64,000 bases of DNA from Ascarosepion bandense. Taxonomy: Eukaryota > Mollusca > Cephalopoda > Sepiida > Sepiidae. Both the position numbers and the translations under genes were made by a program. The DNA lies in assembly GCA_037127315.1 (NCBI GenBank), contig JBBBDQ010001271.1:674501-738500 (forward strand), given 5' to 3'. Shown piece by piece: positions 44,013-53,890 of this stretch; the first letter of the stretch is position 1, and the number at the start of each line of letters is the position of its first letter. The notes beneath the pieces were generated by a model. It saw only the letters and a list, made by a program, of their open reading frames with translations, was not told the origin of the DNA and did no database searches.

Positions 44013-44840
44013 ATGCAGACAAAATTTCATAATATTGATGATGTAGAAGGGAAATTAAATTTTTTTGATAGAAATTACTGGAATGTTGTTAGGCAGCAAG
44101 GAACATTTATTATATGCAGCATCATCAAATCCCCATATACAAAAATCAATCTGTCTCTTGTAATTGAATCCGATTTTACTGTACATGTGCTTTGTGGAGA
44201 TGTGGAAATGAATACAATAGAGGACTATAAGGTTCCTAAAAATGTAACCAACCAAAATACTCTTGAAATTCTGATTGAAAATATGAAGAAAATTGACACA
44301 GAACAACAGCAAACCAAACCTCCAAATATGATTTTTATATTAAAATTGGTAATGTCATTTCTAGTATTGGTGCAAGAAGAATCAAACAAATATTTTAGTT
44401 CCATCAAGTTTATATATGAGCAGCTAAACTTAAAGACACTGAATAAGCTTGATTATTCAACAGAAATGATGATATTTTCTTCATTGTTATATAACTGCTC
44501 CCCTAAAGAGTACAGATTATTAAGAGACAGCAAAAATATAATTTTACCAAGCTATTCAACCATTAAAAGACTTACCTTAACAATATATATGAATTCTTTG
44601 ATTGAGCAACATGATAACAATTTTCTTATGTATATTAAAAATAAATTTAAGTTACTAGTGCAGAAGGACACCATAGTATCTTTACTTGTGGACTAAATTC
44701 ATCTAAAGCCTTATTTTGATTATAAGGGTGGTAATATTGTTGGTTTATCTGATAACAGCAATGAAGCTGCCACAAGTGTTTTTGCCTTTATGGTTAGCAA
44801 TGTATTCTCACAATATAAGGATGTTGTGCATGTTTGTTTT
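44013..44840 (+). pseudogene. P/THAP9-like transposase, central and first catalytic segment
   Basis: 228 codons are open from 44013. SLVIESDFTVHVLCGDVEMN, then DYKVPKNVTNQNTLEILIEN and LLRDSKNIILPSYSTIKRLT are the region before and at the start of the RNase H-like fold. The frame ends at VSLLVD then TAA (44694-44696). In the same frame beyond the stop it continues IHLKPYFDYKGGNIVG and VFAFMVSNVFSQYKDVVHV, so the stop is a single nonsense change right after the first catalytic Asp (GAC 44691-44693). THAP9-type proteins have Glu-Ile/Val next in this position. The ATG at 44013 is not a true start; upstream exons are separate or lost. Confidence 0.8.
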
Positions 44841-44849
44841 TTTTGTTTT

Positions 44850-45028
44850 TTGTTTTTTTAATCATATCACCCCAAGCAAGGCGGTAACGCCACTGATGTG
44901 CAGGGGGCTACATAGGAGTGAAAAAATTGGAAAAGAGAAAACCGGAAACCGCATCCTAAACAGGAAACAAGGGATGAGCCTCTTCACCTGTTCAATAGAC
45001 GTGGGTGGAGTGTGAACCGGGCGATAAA
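44850..45028 (-). mobile_element. LINE-type 3' end with 154-bp unit, inserted in P-type transposon
   Basis: On the minus strand it ends CCTTGCTTGGGGTGATATGA with an AAAAAACAAAAAAC tail, the terminus of the CR1/Jockey-like LINE. The remainder (CGGTTCACACTCCACCCACG and so on) is one unit of the 154-bp array found at 57014-57597. It interrupts the transposase frame after KDVVHV (44835) and before MPTKCL (about 45032). Confidence 0.8.
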
Positions 45029-46004
45029 ATTATGCCAACTAAATGTCTTAAAGCTGAGAATTTATTTGATATAGTTAAATGCATAATAATTGGTTTAGAG
45101 GAGATAGGCTTTCAAGTATTATCAATCATAACAAATAATAATGCAATAAATAAAAAAGCTATATCTTTTTTTGCAGTCCCCCAAAGCTTTCCATTGTATA
45201 TCCCCACCCAGTTATGAAGTCTCGACCTCTCTTTTTCCTTTTCAACTCAGTTTATATATTAAAATGCATTAGAAACAATTGGCTTGGGTCAAAAAGATGC
45301 AAGTAAATGCATGCTATTCCCAAACTTTTGTCACAATGGAAATCATGAATCAGATAATATTCAAATGGCCCTATTTTGTACCTTACAGAAGCTTCATGCC
45401 CTTGAATCTCAGTCAATTTTGAAATATTCTTATAAATTGACCTCAAAGGCACTTTCTTCGACTAATCTTAAAGGCAAAATGTTAATTTAGTTTTGCAAAT
45501 TACGCTATTCAGGGATTATTGACCTTAGGAAACAGAAATGTTTGCCTAATTTTGCAGAAGTTGCAGAATATATAAACATAATTTATATTTGGTGGAATGA
45601 ATGTAAAAACGCCATATAAAGGTTGTTGGCTAAGAAATGAGTATTGTAATCTACTAAGAGTAAATGAAGAAAATTTTAAATTTCTCTCTCAATTCTGTGA
45701 CTGGTTAGAATCTTGGAATAGCATTTCTGGAAGAAATTAACAAAAGAAACTTTCATTGAATTGCATCATTCAACCTATGCATTTCTAGAACTGACCAAGT
45801 ATTGCAAAGAAGAATTGAAAATGCTATACATATTACCTGGCAAATTTCAAACTGATTACCTTAAAGCAAGGTTTGGTCAGTACTGGCGACTTAGTGGGGA
45901 TCAGTATAATATCTCGATGCGGCAAGTGTTTCAGTGTGAAAAAAAATTAGAATGCTATCAGTTTTAAAACTGAGCCTACCATTTAATCAGCAATGCATTA
46001 AAAC
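45028..46004 (+). pseudogene. P/THAP9-like transposase, second catalytic segment
   Basis: KCLKAENLFDIVKCIIIGLE, EIGFQVLSIITNNNAINKKA resume directly after the insertion. The NNNA motif sits where P-type transposases have the second catalytic Asp (DNxxxN), so Asp to Asn. Beyond an in-frame stop and shift, LGQKDASKCMLFPNFCHNGN and FTLQKLHALES-like segments, then LTKYCKEELKMLYILPGKF and ARFGQYWRLSGDQYNISMRQ match the insertion-domain and C-terminal catalytic region (the QYxxxxGxQ motif). At least four stops or frameshifts. Clearly inactive. Confidence 0.75.
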
Positions 46005-46261
46005 TGATTTAAAGAATTTACAAGAATCAAAACGGGATGAAGTGACAGAGGAGCAAAAGTTAGATGTGTGTAAATTTAGAATTGATGTTAAAGAGGATGA
46101 TGTTAATAAATGTAGAGAAGTTCTTCCTGTTTATTACAGGAAGATCTTCTCTACATTTATTAACATCATCCTCTTTAACATCAATTCTAAATTTATACGC
46201 ATCTAACTTTTGCTCCTCTGTCACTTCATCCCGTTTTGGTTCTTGTAAATTCTTTAAATCA
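46005..46261. repeat. 125-bp inverted duplication inside transposase coding sequence
   Basis: Bases 46005-46129 and 46137-46261 are near-perfect reverse complements (landmarks AAACGGGATGAAGTGACAG and GAGGATGATGTTAATAAATG), separated by about 7 bases. Only one arm matches the expected transposase reading (LQESKRDEVTEEQKLDVCKF), so the other is an inverted copy. Confidence 0.95.
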
Positions 46262-46349
46262 ATTATACTAAGCAGGTTATTGCTGTCATGTATTTTTTAA
46301 GAAAATTAAATGCAATAGTTGCAAAGATTTAATATCTGAAAGAGATAAT

Positions 46350-46727
46350 GTGAAAAAAATACTTGAAATAAACTGCTATTTTCAGGGGATTAACAGAGGT
46401 TCTCTCTTATATCGTATGATACAACTACAAATTTTGTTCTATATATATAATTATGCAACCATTGATAAGCTGATAAAAAATCCTTCTTTTCTTCATTCGG
46501 TAAATCAAAGGAAATTAGCTATGCATATAACATTGAATGTTTTGGCAGAAAATGAGCTCCTTTTTAAGGTTGACACTTGTGATGAGGGTCACAATTTAGA
46601 AAAAATAGAAAGAATGTTTGTCTGGAGCTCTACAAATGCTCTTTTAAATAATTTTTGTTCTAGGGAAAATAATAATATTACAAGTAACAAGTTAAGTAAA
46701 AAAAGAAAACTTCAAACATTCAGCTAA
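46350..46727 (+). pseudogene. P/THAP9-like transposase, C-terminal segment
   Basis: 125 codons open. INCYFQGINRGSLLY, IDKLIKNPSFLHSVNQRKLA, NVLAENELLFKVDTCDEGHN and NALLNNFCSRENNNITSN, ending KKRKLQTFS. One frame slip around 46430 separates two pieces that read through in relatives. The Cys-rich part that should precede it is disrupted next to the inverted duplication. It ends in a TAA followed by AT-rich 3' sequence. Confidence 0.6.
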
Positions 46728-46729
46728 AT

Positions 46730-47384
46730 TTTGCATCTGTAATGTATTTTTCTATAAGTATTATATGATTTTTAAATCTATTGTTTGCATCTAATTTATT
46801 TGTTTCTTACTTATTCAATAATTTTATTCATCATTTACTTGTAATGTGTTTGCTGTTTATTCAGTTGTTGTTTGTTCCCTAATCTATAATCCACTTGCTA
46901 TATTTGAGTAGCAATCATTTAAAAATTACAATATTGTAACATTAGAGAATAATTGTTAAAATTAAAATAAAAACATGCAAATTAAAACAATGTTGACTTT
47001 ATAATCTATAAAAAATTGTTTTCAAATTTGAAACAAAATTTAATTATAAATGTATTTAATTTCAGTCTTAAGGTTTTTGTATCTGTAACTTATTTTTCAA
47101 AATTTTTCCATAAAGTATTATTTGTTTTTTTTTAATCTGTATTGTTTATATCTAATTTGCTTCTGATTTATATTCAGTTGTTTTATTTTTTAATCATTTA
47201 CTTGTAATTTGTTAGTGTGTTTATTTCATTATTGTTTGTTCCCTAATTCATAATTCAGTTGTTGCCGTAAGTGTATAAGACTAAGATTAATAATCATTTA
47301 CGATATTGTAACTTTACAGAATAAGTGTTAAAATCAAAAAAAAAAAAAAGAAAAACATGCAAATTAAAACAATGCTGATTAAAA

Positions 47385-47433
<49 letters not shown>

Positions 47434-47440
47434 ATTTGAA
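46730..47440. repeat. Direct duplication in the transposon 3' part, about 345-380 bp
   Basis: TGTTTGTTCCCTAAT, TTATTTGTTTCTTACTTATTC-like segments and ACATGCAAATTAAAACAATG (46974 and 47355) each occur twice in the same order. A (TA)n run at 47392-47427 expanded the second copy. Confidence 0.8.
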
Positions 47441-48272
47441 ACAATTAAAATAATGAACGAATTTATTTTTTAAATTTTAATGAGATGTAACGTGATGTTT
47501 ATTTACTTTAACACCGCTTTCAGCAACAATTTATTATTACTATAATTTATTAATCATTTAGAAAAGAATAAATATTAAATAAAGTAAAGTAGTATACAAT
47601 CTTACCCTGTTTCTTTTTTTCTTTTTTAATCGTAATTAAAAAAAAGTTTTCTAAGACTTTTTCTTTAGTTTTACAATCATTTATTACTGCTGATCTTACT
47701 AACCGGAGACCTACGTCGGACTACTTTTATGACGTCACATCACAATCGAGCCAGCCTTCTTCTTTTAGATGGTCTTGGTTATGCCAATTTTTGGTCATTA
47801 TACTTCCAGATTGATTGATAGGTGCTCTCATTGCCTACTTAAAAGGTCAACGAGTCAAACCTTTATGAAATACTTTTATTCTAAATTTCATGCCATAAAC
47901 AAATAATATTTGTTTCAAATCAGATTAATTTAACTTTAGATTTAATAATTTTCCAGGAATAACGAGTGAGAGATGCATATTTTATTTTTGTAAGATTTTT
48001 AAAACCGAGAATTAACTTTTGTTTACAAATGTATCGATCACTCAAAAAATGGCCAAAAAATTGAAAATTTTAAAAACAATCTCAATTTTTTTTATTCCAC
48101 TGAATATAACTTTTGATTGAAATACACCCGAGTATTTTGCTGAGTAGAAATAGTAAATTTAATCATTTAGCTTTTAATTAAGCTCAGATTAAATTTTCAA
48201 GAAAAAGCTTTTTTTTATTTTTAAAAATTCAATTTAAAACTTAGGTATCGAAAATGAAGTGGAGGTACCTAG

Positions 48273-48715
48273 CTAAAACACATGTCAACAGCTGTCAACT
48301 ATTAATGTCTTACACCTGATAAGGATTAGTGGAATGGTCAAAGATAGAATATGATACTCAATAAGTTAAGCACATGTTAACAAATAACATCTGTTGATAC
48401 ATATCTCCTGATAATGATTGATACGCAATCAAAACAACAATATGATCTACAATATGCTAAAACAAATGCTAACAACTGTATATATAAATGCCTTACCAAT
48501 GATAAAGATTGATACAGCAGTGAAGAAAAATATGATTTTCAATAGATTAAAACATATTTCAGTAGTTGTCATTTATCATTGCCTCGCTCTTTATAATGAT
48601 TGATAGAACGGTCACAACTAAAATATGATTCTCGACAGGCTAAAACACATGTCAGCAAGTATCATATATCAATGCCTCACCACTGATAATGATTGACAAC
48701 ATGGTCAAAGCTGCA
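48273..48715. repeat. Satellite array 2
   Basis: About five units of the same 90-95 bp satellite as 40376-41362, starting exactly at the right border of the TA-flanked element. Confidence 0.9.
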
Positions 48716-48719
48716 ATTT

Positions 48720-50085
48720 TCAGAAAACCTGCTTTGAATCGTAAAATAAAAGAATGCAATAAATCTATTACATTATTTAATTAAAAAGCTTTTGATTGTT
48801 TTTATAAATAAGGTTTATTAAGGACACTATTGTCTTAAGATAAAAATTCCAATGAATAATTAATTTTTACGAGAACAGTTTTCACTTTCTTAGTGATGTG
48901 CGTTGTGGTGCAGTGGATATCGGCTCGGAACGAGAAATCGGGAGGCCAAGTTCAAATTCCAATTTAATTTCTTGCCTTCACTTACATGCAAATACCCTTG
49001 GGAAAGTTATTAATCCATCTCTTCCACCCAGTTATGAGTTAAACAACAGGACAGACTGGTCAGCAACCAGTCTACCGTAAAAAGTAATGGCAATCAACTG
49101 CAGGATAATCTTCTGCCAAGTCAGTCATGTCTCTTTCGAGAACTGATCGACCAAGAGTTTATCACGTATGGCACTTAACTGACTGACCAAGTGATAAATA
49201 TAATAATTTATAATATATCAATTATATCTCTTAAAATTTTGCATCAGTATTTTTTGTCTGATATTGTTCATAAATGAAAGGTATATTTACGAATTAAAAA
49301 TAGACATGCTCAACGCAAATCATATCAAACTAAGGTTTTCAAAATAATTTTGTATATATTTTTTTATGTTTAAACATTCCCATTTTTCTAAGTATGGTCA
49401 TCCATAAAAGGTATTATTATTAAAATATCACGCATATTAAGGATTATATCCCGTTTCTGGAATAAATATTTTTTAGGCTTTGTGTAATTCTTTTTTATTT
49501 CATTATTCATGTCAGTGTTTCATTGTGTTTACGTCTCAAAAAGCTTTGCAAATCACTCCTTCAAAATTTTAAAGAATGTTTTACTTTTTTAATTCTTAGT
49601 TCACTAAATATTTTTATGCCAATTCTTGTCAACCATATCTAGCTTTTCAACACCTTGTGCTATCAGTAATCAATCAACACGTTAGAAAAACAAGATCTCC
49701 ATGATTAAGAAACACTTGTATTTAGTTTCACGCTATAAGCAAGTAATACTTGTTTTAAATCAGATTAATTTAAACTTAACTTTTCTAATTTTCCTCAAAT
49801 AACATGTCACAGATGTATATTTTATTTTGACAAGATTTTTAAACCTGAGAATTAATTTTTGTTTACAAATGTGTCAATATTTCGAAAATTGTCAATTTTA
49901 ATGATTTAACTGAAAACATTCAATCAATATAATTTCTATTTGAAATATACCAGAGTATTATACTACTGTAAATAATAAATTTAATCATTTAGCTTTCAAT
50001 TAAAGCAAAAATGAAAGCTTTTTCACTTATCAAAGATCATTTTAAAACTTATGTATCGAAAATTAGTTGAAGTATCTCGCTAAAA
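48720..50085. mobile_element. Second, diverged copy of the TA-flanked AT-rich element
   Basis: Parallel to 41885-42330 and 47790-48270: TCAGAAAACCTGCTTTGAAT matches TCCGAAAATCTGCTCCGAAT, AATCAGATTAATTTAA and TTAATCATTTAGCTTT occur in both, and the right end GAAGTATCTCGCTAAAACAC is the decayed TIR followed by satellite. It carries a SINE-C instead of the P-type transposon. The left end is truncated. Confidence 0.65.
48895..49186 (+). mobile_element. SINE-C copy 7 (near full length)
   Basis: Starts GTGCGTTGTGGTGCAGTGGA and has a tRNA-like head with B-box CAAGTTCAAATTCC. It ends TGGCACTTAACTGACTGACC. GTGAT on the left and GTGAT on the right (48892-48896, 49191-49195) may be a target duplication. 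Confidence 0.85.
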
Positions 50086-51065
50086 CACGTAACATCCATA
50101 TATAAATACTTCACGCATGATAATGATTGATAGAACGGTGCCATAATTACAATATGATTTTCAATAGGCAAAAACATAAGCCATTGACATTTATCAATTC
50201 CACCCTCCTGATAATGACTGATAGAACGATCAAAACTACAATATGGTTCTTAATAAGCTAAAACACATGACAGTTGTCATCTATCAATGCCTCACCATTG
50301 ATAATGATAGATACAACGGTCAAAGTTTCAATATGGTACAAACTACAATAAAACGCATATCAGCATCTACCATCTATTAATTCCACAGCTCTGATAATGA
50401 TTGGATGCACAGTAAAAACTACAGTATGATTCAAACCCGATGTTATCAGCTGTTATATACCCTGGTAATGATTGACAAAATAGTCAAAGTTACAATAGAT
50501 TCTCAATATGCTATAACACATGTCAGCAACTGTCATCTATCAATGCATCAACCCTGATAATGATTGACAGAAATTTCAAAGTTACGATTCAGAAAAGACT
50601 AAAACCCATGTCAAAAACTGTTATTAATCAATGCCTCACACTTGATAATGATTGATATATAATGGTCAAAATTACAATAAACTTTTTCAATTGGCTAATT
50701 TCAGCCAATGACATTTATCAATGTCTCTCCTGATAAAGACTGATAGAAACAACAACATGTTTCTCAAAAGTCTAAAGCACATTTTACCAACTGTTATCTA
50801 TCAATACATCATTCCCGATAATTATCGATAGAACCTTGAAAATTAAAATATGATTCTCAATAAGGTAAAACACATGTAGGCAACTGTCATTTATCAATAC
50901 CTCACACCTGATTATGATTGAAAGAACAGCAATATGATTCTGAATAGATTAAAGCACGTTTATCGACTGTCATCTATCTATGCTTCAACCCTGATAATGA
51001 TTACAATATAATTTTCAATAATGTATAAAGCAAATCAGTAACTGTCATCCCTCACCCCTTATAAT
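50085..51065. repeat. Satellite array 3
   Basis: About ten further units; the same unit resumes at 51495-51620 after a SINE. Confidence 0.9.
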
Positions 51066-51077
51066 GATTGATATGTA

Positions 51078-51494
51078 TGAATGCTTGTCTATTAGGGTGA
51101 CTGTCTAATCCCCATTGCAGACGCCTGCTCAGGCACACGTGTGTTTGCTTAACACCGACAGACGTCATACAGCAACTATACTGAGCAGACATTAGTTACA
51201 TATTCTGAGCGAGAGCACATTACCCGGCGTAAAAATAGGTTGAACAAGGATAAAACGCTCAAACATTCTTGTGACTTTGGGCTAGCACAACCACTGACTG
51301 CTCCCAAGTTGTCTCGTCTGCCCATTTTCACTCAGAAGGCTTGCGTCAACCCATAGTATAGTTTTCAGGCACATTTCTATGCTCGGATGATCTCCTCCAG
51401 TCCGATAACTCAAAGAAGTCACTGACAAATCGACCATGGTGAGATTCAAACCCGGGCTTTATGGTCAGAAAGTGAACGTTGTAACTATCCAGCT
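51078..51494 (-). mobile_element. SINE-D: tRNA-derived SINE inserted in the satellite
   Basis: On the minus strand the head reads TAGCTGGATAGTTACAACG (A box) and GCCCGGGTTTGAATCTCACC (B box), followed by a roughly 330-bp body. Satellite units flank both sides. The length and long body resemble the large tRNA-headed SINEs described from cephalopods, but I cannot confirm the family. ATGAATG beside both borders may be the target duplication. Confidence 0.65.
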
Positions 51495-51624
51495 ATAATG
51501 AATGATAGAACAGTCATATTTACAATATGATTCTCAATTAACTGAAACATATAACAGCAACTGTCATCACTCAATGCTTCACTCCTGATAATGATTGCTA
51601 GTTTTGTCAAAACTACAAGCTTTC

Positions 51625-52680
51625 ATCCAACTCAAGAACGATAAATTTCTAAATATCAAATGCTTTATTTAATTTCAAGAAAAAATTGATCAAGATGCAC
51701 AACTATCATTAATTGCGTATTTTATTTATTAACATCTTTGTTATTTGCTGAATTCTATTAATGAGTATATTGATTTGATTCTGACTCGAATAGCCACGCT
51801 GGCACGAGTTTATCTCCTGTAAGCTCCAATGTAGCCAGGCCTTTTAATTGGTAAGAGTTAGACAAACCGAAATGATCGGATCTCAATGACAAAAGCCAGG
51901 AGTGGGCAATACTTCTCCAGCTGCATAGATAGGAAACCATAACCAGCCCGATACATTTAACTTGATCTGCTGTGAACGATGGTGGGAGACAAACGACACA
52001 GTCGACTATAACGACAGGAATCAATCAAATCTCATTAAATGAATACTTTGGTTGATAGTATGGGTTGCAACCACATAGACGGAATCCCATTTATTTATGT
52101 CAGCGAGAACACAATTGAAAAACATAATGACTATAAATGTACGCAGCCTAAGTTATATATATATATAAACAAAAATAAGAGGTGTTCCAACAAGGGAAAT
52201 TGGTAGAAGAAAAATTGCGAGAAGCCGTGAAAGTTTTGTTTAAAGTGTAGATTTATTGTTGCTAATATTATTATTATAACTTGTTTTTTGTATGATATAT
52301 TAAGTGTTCATAATGGTATGTGTGTCGCTACAGGTGTTTCCAGTCTAAAGTTGACTCTCTTCAGGCAAATAAACTTGTTACATCACATATTGAGATCCGC
52401 TTGTTTTCTGATGGCCAAGGTATCATGTATAAAAAGTTAAGTCAAGTGGTGAGTAGGTCAGAGATTTTATATGTGTGCGCACGTGTTTTGTGTTTTTGTT
52501 TTTGTTTTTTCACACTCGCACGTTAAGTTTCTCCTGTCACCTTCTTTGGCTATTAATTTTGTTCACTGACTTGCGAAAATTGATTTCATCTTTATACATC
52601 AAAATTGTTTTCAGCGATTTCGATTCAGTTCTACTCTACGAGTCATCTAGTTCTTTTTGTTGTTTTAGGGATACTATTTT
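51625..52680. other. Stretch without recognised gene
   Basis: Open stretches at 51758-52024 (minus) and 52320-52526 (plus) have no motif I know. Confidence 0.35.
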
Positions 52681-52682
52681 AA

Positions 52683-52685
<3 letters not shown>

Positions 52686-52751
<66 letters not shown>

Positions 52752-52760
52752 CGCGTGTGT
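52686..52760. repeat. (TG)n microsatellite
   Basis: About 30 TG units followed by (CG)n. Confidence 0.97.
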
Positions 52761-53051
52761 ATGTGTTTGTTTAATGCATCGTATATTTTTGGGCATTCAT
52801 CGCATTTTAGAGCATAAATTACATTTATTATTGAGATGAATGTAGGGGAGACACAAGGCCTGAATAAAAGAGTATCCCTGCACAAAAGTAGCATTAAACT
52901 GGCCAATAACAGGAAACTGTACGTCTCCCAACATTTTCATAAATATAGTGGAAAGAAATTCAGAGTAATGCCTAAAATGTAGATTATGACACTCTCATGA
53001 TACAGGATAAAAAAATACAAGCTTTCCGTCAACAAAACAGCATGAAAAACC

Positions 53052-53052
<1 letters not shown>

Positions 53053-53095
<43 letters not shown>

Positions 53096-53145
53096 AATTC
53101 AAACGTGAAAAAAAAAACACACACACACACACGCACTCACACACT
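53053..53145. repeat. (CA)n microsatellite, two blocks
   Basis: CA runs at 53053-53093 and 53117-53135 separated by a short unique piece. Confidence 0.95.
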
Positions 53146-53284
53146 CAACCGCGCTCTAATTTGTCTACCCATGAAGACGGGTTTATTGATCGTCATCGTG
53201 TGGTATTGAACTATAGCTTAGAAATAATCAAGAAAAAATGATTCTATGTTTTCTTTCCTTTGTAAACGTATTTTCAATCCTTTT

Positions 53285-53890
53285 TTTTTCAGTTTTACAC
53301 TATCCTTTTTAGAAATCTGTTTGATTGCGGATGGTATGGTGAGGCATTATATGGTTTGGATTTAATTCTGTCCAACCCTTGGCATAGCTTCTCATCACAG
53401 AACTCTGAGGCGTTGTCGCATACTAACATCTTTGGAATTCCTTTTTTTGAAAAAATGATCCTTAACATTTGTTTAACGGCCGATCTTCTTTTGTTGGAGA
53501 CTTGTATTACTCATGGCCAGTCTGAATAGGTATCTATCAGTCTTAGTATTGATCCAATTCCATTAACATGAGCATGATCCATGCATATTCTGTCACATAG
53601 TTGCGACTATATAGGTTATGTATGTGTTTTTATCTGTCTGAACTTTCTTTCAATACTCTTTTTACATCATGATACGTATTCTTCTACATTAGTAGAATAA
53701 CCTGGGTACAATGCCTCTAACCTTAAACTCCTTTGCGTAGACGTTATTCCGCAATGAATATCATATATACTTTTTATAATTGTGTTCCTTTGTGTTACTA
53801 CCATTGGCTTTCTCATCGTTTTGTTGAAATACCGAGATGTAACCAGAAGTTCTATTTTAATGGTTACTTTTGTCTTCATCATCATTCTTC
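53285..53890 (-). pseudogene. Gypsy-type integrase remnant
   Basis: The minus strand, from 53885 down, reads RNTIIKSIYDIHCGITSTQR, LEALYPGYSTNVEEYVS, CKKSIERKF, the H2C2-type zinc-binding and linker region. Then CMDHAHVNGIGSILRLIDTY (first catalytic Asp in MDHAH), MLVCDNASEFCDEKL (second Asp in CDNASEF) and PYHPQSN, where the catalytic Glu is expected but the sequence reads FLKRIV. At least two stops. This is the integrase of a Ty3/Gypsy-type LTR retrotransposon. No protease, RT or LTR was found nearby, so it is an isolated piece. Confidence 0.8.

Larger units (their letters stand above)
42333..47783 (+). mobile_element. Decayed P/THAP9-like transposon (about 5.4 kb)
   Basis: Ends: CATGCCAAGACCATCTAGAA (42333-42352) and, at the right, the reverse complement of CATAACCAAGACCATCTAAA (to 47783). 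ATGCCAA occurs at both junctions (42334-42340 and 47781-47787), 7 of the 8 bp expected of a P-element target duplication, so the exact border is ambiguous by a few bases. Contents: a THAP zinc-finger remnant, a second coding segment after a splice acceptor, an LTR-like insertion, a transposase catalytic segment, a LINE 3'-end insertion, an inverted duplication and the C-terminal segment. Non-coding parts carry direct duplications (about 240 bp in the first intron, about 345-380 bp in the 3' part). Confidence 0.8.
41366..48269. mobile_element. TA-flanked inverted-repeat element, split by a P-type insertion
   Basis: CTAGGTACCTCCACT (41363-41377) is the exact reverse complement of 48258-48272. 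Just outside, the satellite unit is interrupted: TTTTTCAGTAGATT on the left and CTAAAACACATGTCAACAG on the right join into a normal satellite unit when the element is removed. TA (41364-41365 and 48270-48271) is a plausible target duplication. Removing the nested P-type insertion (about 42333-47783) leaves about 1.45 kb of AT-rich DNA without coding capacity. A second diverged copy without the P-type insertion lies at 48720-50085. Confidence 0.65.

Noticed and set aside
44013..44696. Intact THAP9-like host gene
   Set aside because: Frame ends at a nonsense codon, a LINE 3' end and an LTR-like piece interrupt it, and the second catalytic Asp is Asn; it is a dead transposon copy.
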